45,008 nt of DNA from an uncultured Gammaproteobacteria bacterium (GTDB taxonomy: Bacteria; Pseudomonadota; Gammaproteobacteria; PS1; Pseudothioglobaceae), in contig CALCCK010000016.1 of assembly GCA_937899995.1 (NCBI GenBank), forward strand, positions 1-45,008. The letters are read 5' to 3'. Both the position numbers and the translations under genes were made by a program. The notes beneath the pieces were generated by a model. That model had not been told where the DNA came from and made no database searches. It saw nothing but the letters and a program-made list of their open reading frames with translations. How positions within the stretch are numbered: the first letter of the stretch is position 1; each line of letters opens with the position of its first letter. Shown one piece after another: positions 23,609-33,000 of the stretch.

Positions 23609-25089
23609 GATGATTCCTTAAACGAAACAATCACACGAGTGCCTTCGTCAACTTCAGATTCAATCTCAATACTAGCACCCATTTGACCCGCTCGCTCTTT
23701 CATAATATTCATGCCGATATTATTCCCCATTACCTCGGTATCAAACTGATCTTTTTTAAAGCCAACGCCATCATCCTCGATCAATAACTGGCAATTAGGT
23801 TCAGCTGAGAGCAAAATTCGTACATTACGCGCCTTAGCATGCTTGCGAATATTAGACAATGCCTCTTGAGTAATACGCATAATTTGCATTTCTGTTTCTG
23901 GTGGAAAATTAAGCTTACCTTCTATATGTAGATAAGTGGCCACTCCTTCTTCGATTTTAAATCGATTAACCAAATTTTCTAATGACACCTCAATACCTTT
24001 AGGATCAAGCGGCACACGGAAATTACACATTAACTCTCGCAATTCTTGGTTGGCCTGAGTAATGTTAAACTGCAAATTGGCAATCTTATCGATCGCCTCA
24101 GCTTTAGCACCTTCTTTGAGCATGTCATCTAAAACAGTCACTTGTAGTTTTAAGCTATAGATTGTTTGCGCCAAAGAGTCGTGGATCTCTTGTGATAAAA
24201 ACAGGCGTTCTTGTGAAAGCGCCATGCGTTTGGTTTCTTCATCGAGTCTAGCTTTGTCAAGTGCAATGGCGATATTGTCTGCAATTGATTCTAATAATGC
24301 ACGCTCATCAAAGGCCAATGATGGCTCAGTATCAAAGAATAAATTAAATATGCCTAGGGTTTTTCCGTGGTATCTCAGTGGAATAAAAATCGTACCGACA
24401 TTGGCTTTGGCTTCAGATTGGTTGCCCACACACTTAGCGCAAGTATGTACACTAAACTGCACGTTGATATCTTGCGCCATAGCTACTTCGCCACAGAAAC
24501 AATCGCTACTAAGCACATCAATCATTTGCCCTTGTTTATCAATCACACCGCGTTGGGCAACCAAATGCAATTCGCCTCCATCGCTCAAACTACGTACCAC
24601 ACCGGAGGCAGCGCCAGTCATATTTATGAAGATATCTAAAAAATGCTCAAATAATTCCTGAGTAGTATGCATTGAATTAAGTTTTGACGAAACGCCGTAG
24701 AGTGTTTCTAATGAGGCAGATTTCTTACTGAGACGCTGAATTTGCTTTTGCAAAATATCTTCCATGTCATCATACAAATGTTGATTTTCTTCAACTAGAT
24801 GATTGATTGCTGTCGCTACTGGCTGGAATGTGGTTTTTTGTTCATCATTAAGTCGTGCGCCTGGGTCAATATTGTAATCATTGACCCATTTTTGCAAATC
24901 GTTAAATGGTAATAAAAAATCTTTACGAATCGCAAGATATAAACTCAAATAGACCAATAAAACTAATACCACCAAGGCGACGCCCGACACATTAGGCGAT
25001 TGATAAACAAACACCACTTCACTAACCAATAGGGGTGACAAAGCAATGGTAACCAATAAGTAAAAATAAAATTTTGCTTTAATACCCAT
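23605..25089 (-). CDS. NarX-like sensor histidine kinase with GAF domain and cysteine cluster
   Basis: A 494-residue HPK7-type kinase. Two membrane segments (about 7-27 and 36-55) are joined by roughly eight residues, so there is no periplasmic nitrate-sensing domain of the NarX/NarQ kind. A linker with coiled-coil character (95-140) leads to a GAF-like domain (about 140-280) containing CFC (197-199) and CAKC (217-220). The HisKA_3 region has H303 in SQEIHDSLAQT; the ATPase domain shows QEALSNIRKHA and EDDGVGF. The four cysteines could bind an iron-sulfur cluster or act as thiol switches; that is inference. It lies 11 bases after mnmE. Confidence 0.9.
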   Translation of the reverse strand: MGIKAKFYFYLLVTIALSPLLVSEVVFVYQSPNVSGVALVVLVLLVYLSLYLAIRKDFLLPFNDLQKWVNDYNIDPGARLNDEQKTTFQPVATAINHLVEENQHLYDDMEDILQKQIQRLSKKSASLETLYGVSSKLNSMHTTQELFEHFLDIFINMTGAASGVVRSLSDGGELHLVAQRGVIDKQGQMIDVLSSDCFCGEVAMAQDINVQFSVHTCAKCVGNQSEAKANVGTIFIPLRYHGKTLGIFNLFFDTEPSLAFDERALLESIADNIAIALDKARLDEETKRMALSQERLFLSQEIHDSLAQTIYSLKLQVTVLDDMLKEGAKAEAIDKIANLQFNITQANQELRELMCNFRVPLDPKGIEVSLENLVNRFKIEEGVATYLHIEGKLNFPPETEMQIMRITQEALSNIRKHAKARNVRILLSAEPNCQLLIEDDGVGFKKDQFDTEVMGNNIGMNIMKERAGQMGASIEIESEVDEGTRVIVSFKESS

Positions 25090-25100
25090 ATATATATCAA

Positions 25101-26441
25101 TTATTTACCAATACAAAAGGATGAGAAGATTTCACCCAACAAGTCATCTGATGAAAACTCACCAGTGATACTACCTAAGTATTGGGCAGCTTGGCGCAAA
25201 TCTTCAGCAACCAACTCGCTGGCACTGTTGTTAAGCTGATCTAGTGCATGACGGGTTGAATCTAGGGCAGATTCTAGAGCGATAATATGACGCTTTCTGG
25301 CTAACAATACACCTTCACCAGTATCACTTAGACCAGCAATACTTGAGAGCTCTTGTCTCAGCAAGTCAATCCCTTGCGATTGCTTGGCTGAAAGTGATAA
25401 TTGAGTTTGTTCGTCGCTATGCATTATGCCGACTGATTCACCCGTTAAATCTACCTTATTCTTAATTAATATAATTGGTTTTCCCTCTATACCACTTGGC
25501 AAAATCGACAAATCTGGGATTTTATCTTGCGCGTCAAACACCATCAAAATCACATCAGCGCGCTCAATCTCAGAGTGTGCTCTTTTGATGCCTTCTTGCT
25601 CTACTTTATCTTCACTATTTTGTAGGCCCGCTGTATCGATAATATTAAGTGGCATGCCATTTACATGTATGGTTTCCTTTAGAACATCACGCGTAGTGCC
25701 GGCGATATCTGTCACAATCGCACTGGGGACTTGGGTTAGTGCATTGAGCAAAGATGACTTGCCAGCGTTAGGCTTGCCAGCAATGGCAATAGTTAAACCC
25801 TCTCTAAGAATGGCGCCTTGTTCAGCAGAACTTAAAATATTTTGGATGTCACTTTCAATCTGTTCTACTTTTAATTTAACGTCACCAGAGGCTAAAAAAT
25901 CAATTTCTTCATCAGAAAAATCAATGGTCGCTTCCACAAAGACACGTAAATCAATCAATGCTTTGGTCAATGCATTCACCTGTTCAGAAAATTCACCGGA
26001 TAAAGATCGTAATGCCGAACGAGCAGACTGTTCGGAACTGGCATCAATAATATCGGCCACAGCTTCAGCTTGTACCAAATCCATCTTGCCATTAAGAAAG
26101 GCACGCTTTGAGAATTCACCTGGCTCAGCAGCAACTGCGCCTAATGCCATCGCCGATTCTAACAAAGAACGCATTACCAAAATACCGCCATGGCCTTGGA
26201 GCTCAAGTATATCCTCGCCGGTAAATGAATTAGGCCCTGGAAAAAATAAAGCCACACCCTTATCAATCTCAACGCCTTCTTGATTAAAAAACGAACCATA
26301 ATGCGCATAACGTGCTTTGGGTATATAGCCTAACATTTTTTGAGCAATTTCGCCTGATTGTGGCCCTGATACACGCACCACACCAATACCGCCTTTCCCT
26401 AAAGCGCTCGCTAATGCACAAATTGTTGTTGTATTATTCAT
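25101..26441 (-). CDS. mnmE: tRNA modification GTPase MnmE
   Basis: A 446-residue GTPase that, with MnmG, makes the cmnm5 modification at U34 of tRNAs. The N-terminal formyl-THF-binding domain begins TICALASALGKGGIGVVRVSG. The G domain has GKPNAGKSS (222-230), IAGTTRD (246-252), DTAGL and NKVDL. The C-terminus FCIGK carries the conserved cysteine C443. The upstream gshA overlaps the start by eight bases. Here mnmE is embedded in a glutathione/redox cluster, not next to rpmH-yidC. Confidence 0.96.
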   Translation of the reverse strand: MNNTTTICALASALGKGGIGVVRVSGPQSGEIAQKMLGYIPKARYAHYGSFFNQEGVEIDKGVALFFPGPNSFTGEDILELQGHGGILVMRSLLESAMALGAVAAEPGEFSKRAFLNGKMDLVQAEAVADIIDASSEQSARSALRSLSGEFSEQVNALTKALIDLRVFVEATIDFSDEEIDFLASGDVKLKVEQIESDIQNILSSAEQGAILREGLTIAIAGKPNAGKSSLLNALTQVPSAIVTDIAGTTRDVLKETIHVNGMPLNIIDTAGLQNSEDKVEQEGIKRAHSEIERADVILMVFDAQDKIPDLSILPSGIEGKPIILIKNKVDLTGESVGIMHSDEQTQLSLSAKQSQGIDLLRQELSSIAGLSDTGEGVLLARKRHIIALESALDSTRHALDQLNNSASELVAEDLRQAAQYLGSITGEFSSDDLLGEIFSSFCIGK

Positions 26442-27999
26442 CCGAAAAATAATGGCTTAAATAATCATCGAAGCTTAAATTATCCGCTTGTTCTATCTCG
26501 AGTTGCCGCGCACAAGAGGCTTGGGTTTGTTGGTCTAAATAATTAAAGTGATCCGAGTCAATGGGGTTTTCTAGAAACTCTCTTCGATGTTGTTTAGACA
26601 ACGTATTAATATAGTCAAAAAATCCTTGATTACGATTTTTCATTTCATTCAGTGTCACCGCCGAAGGTGTTAAGTCTGCATTACTAATACGTCTTGATAT
26701 CTGCTTAACGGCGTCTTGATATTTTTCACCAAATAATTCGGCGCATAAATAAATTTTACTCATTATGTCTGAGCCTAACCTCTCTAACGCAATAGTCTGA
26801 CCTTTATGGATCAAGTTTAAATTGGGTTTTCGGCCTTCATGCGCGACCAAATGATCATTATTGTCAATATCAAATTGTTCACGACTCGAAATAGTAGGGG
26901 ATGTTTCTAACAAACAAAACAACATAAAGACTTCTAAAAAATGAAATTGGGTTTGGTCAATTCCAAGCGGCAAGAACGGATTAATATCAAGTGAACGTAA
27001 TTCAATATAACCAATACCTTGATCTTGCAGAGCATCCAATGGTTTGTTACCTTCTAATACTAACGGCTTAGGGCGAACTGAAGCATAATATTCATTTTCA
27101 ATTTGTAGAATATTGGTATTCAACTGTTGGTATTCACCTTGTGCTTTGAGCCCAATGGCTTCATATTCACGGCATGAGGTTTGCATACCAGCTTTCAAAC
27201 TGTGAATATAATGACCCAGAGAATTATAGTTGGCCTTCACACCGGCTTCATCTTCACGTAGATTCTGATAACCAATATCACCCATACGTAGTGATGTGGC
27301 ATATGGTTCATACAAAGTAGAATCATTAAACTCAACTAACGAGTGCTGATGATAACCTTTCAAAAATGATTTACAAACTGCAGACGATGCACCAAATAAA
27401 TATGGAATCAGCCAACCATAACGTATCACATTACGAGTAAGGCCCATATAGCTCTGATCGGTAAAATCTCGAAGTGTTGCGTTGGGTGCTTTTTTAGCTC
27501 GATAGGCTTCAAAAAAATCAGTTGAAAAAGAATAATTAAAATGAATACCGGCAATGGTTTGCATCACACTACCATAACGATTAGCCAACCCTTTTCTATA
27601 GACTGTTTTCATCATGCCGCGATTACTTGAGCCATACTGAGCAATGGGAATATAAGTTTCACCACGAATCACACAGGGCATAGAAGCTGGCCAAAAACTT
27701 TGATCTTTGGGTAGGTGGTGATACAAGTATTGCTGGGTTTTTGATAAAAATGACAGTACTGCTTCGGCACTATGTAGTGGCGGCGTGACTAACTCAATGA
27801 GTGACTCAGAAAAATCAGTGGTAATGTTTGGATGCGTCAACGCGCAACCAAATGCCTTTGGATGAGGCGCTTGGGAAATGCCACCCTTTCTCGAAACCCT
27901 TAAACCTTCTTTTTCAATACCCATCAAATTGCCTTTGAGTAAGGTGGTGTGTGGTTTTAATATTTGAATTTTATCCGCTAGGTTCAAATGCTTGCTCAA
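26434..27999 (-). CDS. gshA: Glutamate-cysteine ligase
   Basis: A 521-residue enzyme of the E. coli type (518 residues) that joins glutamate and cysteine, the first step of glutathione synthesis. The conserved GIEKEGLRVSRKG (27-39) and FSESLIELVTPP (63-74) blocks, SMPCVI and YIELRSLDINPFLPLGI are visible. It is the first gene of a five-gene - strand unit ending with the rhodanese at 22512. It is divergent from the Nudix-ThiE gene, with 37 bases between starts. Confidence 0.95.
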   Translation of the reverse strand: MSKHLNLADKIQILKPHTTLLKGNLMGIEKEGLRVSRKGGISQAPHPKAFGCALTHPNITTDFSESLIELVTPPLHSAEAVLSFLSKTQQYLYHHLPKDQSFWPASMPCVIRGETYIPIAQYGSSNRGMMKTVYRKGLANRYGSVMQTIAGIHFNYSFSTDFFEAYRAKKAPNATLRDFTDQSYMGLTRNVIRYGWLIPYLFGASSAVCKSFLKGYHQHSLVEFNDSTLYEPYATSLRMGDIGYQNLREDEAGVKANYNSLGHYIHSLKAGMQTSCREYEAIGLKAQGEYQQLNTNILQIENEYYASVRPKPLVLEGNKPLDALQDQGIGYIELRSLDINPFLPLGIDQTQFHFLEVFMLFCLLETSPTISSREQFDIDNNDHLVAHEGRKPNLNLIHKGQTIALERLGSDIMSKIYLCAELFGEKYQDAVKQISRRISNADLTPSAVTLNEMKNRNQGFFDYINTLSKQHRREFLENPIDSDHFNYLDQQTQASCARQLEIEQADNLSFDDYLSHYFSDE

Positions 28000-28036
28000 T
28001 GCTAAAATATTGGTATTTTACCATTAGGTCGTTAGA

Positions 28037-28960
28037 ATGAAAATAATCAAGGCAGTTGTTGGTGTTTTGCACAATGAATCTGGGAAATTGCTGATTTCTA
28101 AACGACAAAATCATCAGTTCATGTCTGGGTTTTGGGAGCTACCTGGTGGTAAGATGGAGGGTGATGAAACCACCGAACAAACCATCATCAGAGAGCTTAA
28201 TGAAGAACTAGGCATTAAAGTTGATACTTTAAGTCTACACCAAACAATGCAGCACACCTATGCTGATAGAGTAGTCGAATTATGCATTTACAATATCGAT
28301 CAATACCAAAACACACCTACAGGCATAGAGGGGCAACAAATCGCCTGGACATCTGTACAAGATTTACATAATTATCAACTACTACCAACTATGAAAGCCT
28401 TTATTGATTCGATAACTTTGCCAAACAAATATTGGATTACTCCATCAAGTGATCATCAAAGTGAAACGTGGATGAAAAAATTTGACGAAAAAATAACACA
28501 GGGTATTAGTCTAATCCAGCTTCGAAGTAAAACTACAATAAATAATCACTTTATCGAAGAACTTTACAACAAATGCCAGCAACATAACATCAAGTTATTG
28601 ATTAATACTCTTAATAAAAGCTTTAACGAGCTTTATTGTGATGGCTGGCATATTACCACCAACGAGATGCTTAATCTAAAATCAAGGCCCTGCGCTGATG
28701 ACAAACTCCTAGGCGCGTCAACTCACAATCTAAATGAGGCACTCAAAGCGCAAGCAATTGGTGCTGACTTTGTTGTCATCTCACCCGTGCAAGTCACACA
28801 AACTCACCCTAATACAGTGCCATTAGGTTGGAACGCCGCCCAAGAGGTGGTGAATAAACTTAATATTCCTGTGTATTTCTTGGGTGGTATGGGTCTAAAG
28901 GATTTAGACAAAACACTAAAAATTAGCGCCCAAGGTATCGCTGGAGTGAGCGCCTTTTAA
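28037..28960 (+). CDS. Nudix hydrolase fused to a ThiE-like domain
   Basis: A 307-residue fusion. Residues 1-130 are a MutT-like Nudix domain, with the full box GX5EX7REUXEEXGU in GGKMEGDE...RELNEELGI; MutT removes 8-oxo-dGTP from the nucleotide pool. Residues about 135-307 resemble thiamine-phosphate synthase/TenI: IQLRSK, LLINT, WHIT, GASTHN, GADFVVISPV and GIAGVSAF. Such fusions occur in several gammaproteobacteria (established). Whether the second half still makes thiamine phosphate or has another role is not known. The start has no strong ribosome binding site. Confidence 0.9.
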   Translation: MKIIKAVVGVLHNESGKLLISKRQNHQFMSGFWELPGGKMEGDETTEQTIIRELNEELGIKVDTLSLHQTMQHTYADRVVELCIYNIDQYQNTPTGIEGQQIAWTSVQDLHNYQLLPTMKAFIDSITLPNKYWITPSSDHQSETWMKKFDEKITQGISLIQLRSKTTINNHFIEELYNKCQQHNIKLLINTLNKSFNELYCDGWHITTNEMLNLKSRPCADDKLLGASTHNLNEALKAQAIGADFVVISPVQVTQTHPNTVPLGWNAAQEVVNKLNIPVYFLGGMGLKDLDKTLKISAQGIAGVSAF

Positions 28961-29105
28961 TCAAACGTAGATTCAGCTCTGGCTAGTGTCATCACGTCAT
29001 CGACCAGTAGAACTTTGCTAAAAGACATTGGATCAACACTAAACGCACCTTTTGATTTCTTGTCTACGCTGTTCAAGATTAAGCGCTGACAATGTATAAG
29101 TGCGA
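28961..29105 (-). pseudogene. comF: Remnant of a ComF-type phosphoribosyltransferase gene
   Basis: Reading the - strand from 29105 gives RTYTLSALNLEQRRQEIK in one frame. Then, after a shift near 29046-29056, GAFSVDP...SKVLLVDDVMT appears in another frame. Together these match the C-terminal half of ComF/GntX proteins (RxTxxQ..L...RRxN...AF...VLLVDDVxTTG). The glycine of the PRPP loop is lost (DDVMT followed by LARAE) and a stop follows at the ThiE end. There is no N-terminal zinc-finger half: yaaA ends directly upstream. This is decayed coding DNA from a competence/DNA-uptake-associated gene. Confidence 0.75.
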
Positions 29106-29858
29106 TTAATCGCGTGTAAAAACCCATGTTAAATTATCAGACATCTCTTGCCTAAATTGATAGCCTTCAACATTAAAAGCTTTAAGTGATTCTGGCTCGG
29201 TTAGTCTGTTTTTAATCATATAGTTCACCATCAAACCGCGTGCGCGTTTTGCGTAGACACCGATAATTTTATAGACATCATTTTTAAGCTCTTTAAAGGC
29301 AATATTGATAATCTTAGCGTTGAGCGACTTTTTGTCAATACCTTTAAAATATTCATTAGACGCCAGGTTGATAATCACGTCAGGCTCATCTTCATTCAGT
29401 ACTTGTGAAATTTGGTCTCCCCAAAATTCATACAGATTCTTACCTTGGCCATTTTTAAGCTTGGTTCCCATTTCTAAACGGTAAGGCTGTATTAGATCAA
29501 GTGGCCTGATGACACCATATAAGCCAGACAGCATACGTAAATGATCTTGTGCAAATTCAAAATCATCAAGTGACAAACTCGGTGCATCAATACCATTATA
29601 AACATCACCTTTAAACGCTAATAGTGCTTGTTTGGCGTTGCCTAGTGTGAAAGGCGTGCTAAAAGTTTGAAAACGATCAAAATTTAACTTGGATAATTTA
29701 TCGCTGATTGACATCAGGCTTGCAATATCATCCTGCGTTTTATCTTTAAGCAGATCAACCAAAACTTGGGATTGTTCAATTTGACGTAAATGCGTGAATG
29801 CACCGATCTGTGCTGGTTCAAAATCTTGCGTTTTAGACGGGGAAATAACAGCTAACAT
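29106..29858 (-). CDS. yaaA: Peroxide stress protein YaaA
   Basis: A 250-residue cytosolic protein of the YaaA/DUF328 family, which in E. coli limits intracellular iron and protects DNA during peroxide stress. Seen are the N-terminal ISPSKTQDF, FKGDVYNGID (about 83-92), LSGLYGVIRPLDLIQPYRLEMG, LASNEYFKG and YAKRARGLM, all typical. Length is close to E. coli YaaA (258). The comF remnant lies directly downstream on the same strand. The 156 bases before gltB are intergenic. Confidence 0.95.
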   Translation of the reverse strand: MLAVISPSKTQDFEPAQIGAFTHLRQIEQSQVLVDLLKDKTQDDIASLMSISDKLSKLNFDRFQTFSTPFTLGNAKQALLAFKGDVYNGIDAPSLSLDDFEFAQDHLRMLSGLYGVIRPLDLIQPYRLEMGTKLKNGQGKNLYEFWGDQISQVLNEDEPDVIINLASNEYFKGIDKKSLNAKIINIAFKELKNDVYKIIGVYAKRARGLMVNYMIKNRLTEPESLKAFNVEGYQFRQEMSDNLTWVFTRD

Positions 29859-29966
29859 CGATTTGAAAATAAGATTAAGAAATTAAAAAATATTCTACCC
29901 GAAAATTATTCACAAAAACACTACTAACATCACGCATTTGAGGATATTTAGTCGGGTCTTTTACGA

Positions 29967-29972
29967 TATAAT
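29967..29972 (+). promoter_or_regulatory. Candidate -10 box of gltB
   Basis: A perfect TATAAT lies 42 bases before the gltB ATG. I see no convincing -35 box at 16-18 bases, so an activator may be needed, or the match may be chance in AT-rich DNA. Confidence 0.4.
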
Positions 29973-30014
29973 TTAGAAGATTTTTTTTCGATTTTTATTT
30001 GAAGCAATATCAAC

Positions 30015-33000
30015 ATGAAAGAGCAATTATTACACTTACCTAAACCTCACGGTCTTTACCATCCAAACAACGAGAAGGAGAACTGTGGTATCGGCTTTAT
30101 TGCGCATATTAAAGGAAAATCTTCATATCAAATTACCGCCGATGCATTAGAAATGCTAACGCGTATGGATCACCGTGGTGGTTGTGGTTGTGAATCTAAC
30201 ACGGGTGATGGTGCAGGTATTCTAACTGACATTCCGCATGCATTTTTTGTCAAAGAAATTAAATCTAATTTTAATGTTGATGTTGAGCCGGGTAATTACG
30301 GTATTGGTAATATTTTTCTACCACAAGACGATAATGAAAGAACACACTGCATAAACGTACTAGAAAAATCTATCGAAGACGAAGGTCAAACATTGGTGGG
30401 TTGGCGTGATGTGCCAGTCGACGCCGATAAAGCTGATGTAGGTCATACCGCTAGAGAATCTCAGCCGGTTATTAAACAACTGATTATTGCCAGTGCAGAT
30501 GGTATTGATAACAAAGCATTTGAACGCGCCTTATTTGTTATTAGAAAGCATGCGTCAAATACTATTCGTACCGACGAGTCTTTGTCTCAAGCATTATTAT
30601 TCTATGTTTGTAGTTTGTCAACCACTGTCATTATCTATAAAGGCATGTTGATGGGATCACAAGTACTTGATTTTTATACTGATTTATCAAACCCTGAGTA
30701 CGCTACTTATTTGGCTATGGTTCATTCGCGTTTTTCGACCAATACATTCCCGTCTTGGGATCGAGCTCAGCCTTGTCGTTACATGTCACACAATGGTGAA
30801 ATCAACACTCGACAAGGCAACTACAACAAGATGCGCGCTCGAGAAGGTGTACTAGAAAGCGAATTATTTAAAGACAACTTATCTAAAACGCTACCAGTGA
30901 TTGAAACTGAAGTATCGGACTCAGGTAGTTTTGACAACGTTTTAGAGTTCTTAATGATGAACGGTCGCACCCTGCAAGAAGCAGTACTGATGATGATACC
31001 CGAAGCTTGGCAAAATGACGACAACATGAGTGATGAGAAAAAAGCATTTTATGAATATTACTCAAATGTGATGGAGCCGTGGGACGGTCCTGCCTCTATC
31101 GCCTTTACCGATGGCCACTATATTGGTGCGGTATTGGATCGTAACGGTTTACGCCCTTCACGTTTTTACCTAACACACGATGACCGAGTGATTATGGCCT
31201 CTGAAGTAGGTGTGGTTGATGTCGAAACTGATAATGTTAAAACCAAAGGCAGATTACGCCCAGGTAAGATGTTCTTGGTTGATTTTGATAAAGGTGAGCT
31301 AGTAGATGATGAAGCTATTAAAGCTGAGTTTGCTGCACAAAATCCTTACCAAGATTGGCTCAACGACCAACAGATTCACTTATCAGAATTACATTGTGAT
31401 CAAGAAGCACATGGTTTTCATCCAGAATCTTTAATTCATCGTTTAAATGCCTTTGGTTACAGCACAGAAACCTTACAGTTTATGCTCTTACCATTGGTCA
31501 GCGAATTACGTGATCCAGTAGGATCCATGGGTAATGACTCAGCTTTAGCGTGTTTGTCTGATCATTCACGTATTATTTATGACTACTTCAAACAGTTATT
31601 TGCACAAGTAACCAACCCGGCAATTGACTCAATTCGTGAAGAAGTGGTGATGTCACTGCGTTGTTCTATTGGCCCTGAAGGCAATTTACTTAGCAACAAA
31701 GCAGAAAACGCACATCGTTTGGTTATTGAACATCCAATCCTAACCAATGAAGAAACTGCAGCACTTCGTCATTGTAACCACCGTGGTTGGACCAGTAAAA
31801 CCATTGACATTACTTACGACATTAGCGAAGGCAAAAAAGTATCAGAATTATTAGATGACATCTGCCGACAAGGTTCACAAGCCATTAAAGACGGCCATTC
31901 TTTAGTCATTTTGTCAGACAGAAACGTTGGCGAAAACCGCGCCGCTATCAGTACATTATTGGCTTCTTCGGCTCTACACCGTTATTTAATCGCTAGTCAT
32001 GAACGCACTCAAGTAGGTATTATTGTAGAAACAGGTGAAGCACGTGAAGTGCATCATTTCTGCTTGTTAACAGGTTTCGGTGTAGATGCCATTAACCCTT
32101 ATCTAGCATTCGAAGCGTTATGGCAAGCACGTCGTGATGGAATGATCGATATTGAAAGTGATGACGCCATTATTAAAGCTTATCGTAAAGGCGTGGGTAA
32201 AGGCATGCTTAAAGTCATGGCGAAAATGGGTATTTCTACGCTAGAATCATACAAAGGCGCACAAATTTTTGAAGCGGTTGGTCTGGCGCCAGAAGTCATG
32301 GACAAATGTTTCTTTGAGACTGCATCACGTATTAAAGGTGTGGGCTTTGATATCTTACAGTTAGAAGTTGAAAAACGACATCACCATGCCTATCAATCCA
32401 ATGATTTAGACAACTTAGGCCATTATCATTGGCGTAGTGGCGGTGAAAAACACATGTGGGAGCCGCAGACCATTGCTAACTTACAGCTCGCTGCTCGCAA
32501 CAATGACAAAGAGGCTTATTGGGCGTTTTCTAAACGCTCTAACGAAGAAGGTACACGTAACTGTACACTACGTGGCTTAATGTCATTCAAACAAGGCAAT
32601 CCGATTTCAATTGACGAAGTTGAAGATATCAAAGAAATCGTCAAACGCTTTGCCACTGGCGCTATGAGTTTTGGTTCAATCTCTGCAGAATCACACGAAT
32701 CTCTAGCCATTGCCATGAACCGCATAGGTGGTAAATCAAATACCGGTGAAGGTGGTGAAGATTCTAAGCGCTGGACCCCAGATGCTAATGGTGATTCACG
32801 TCGAAGCGCTATCAAACAAGTGGCCTCTGGTCGTTTTGGCGTTACCATTGATTATCTTAATAATGCCGACGAAATTCAAATTAAAGTAGCGCAGGGTGCT
32901 AAGCCCGGCGAAGGTGGTGAATTACCAGGTACTAAAGTTGATGATGTCATCGCTAAGATCCGTCACTCAACCCCAGGTGTTGGTTTAATCTCGCCACCAC

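Noticed and set aside
25426-26283. A 285-codon antisense frame opposite mnmE.
   Set aside because: Serine-, leucine- and proline-rich shadow of a well-supported gene on the other strand; no ribosome site.
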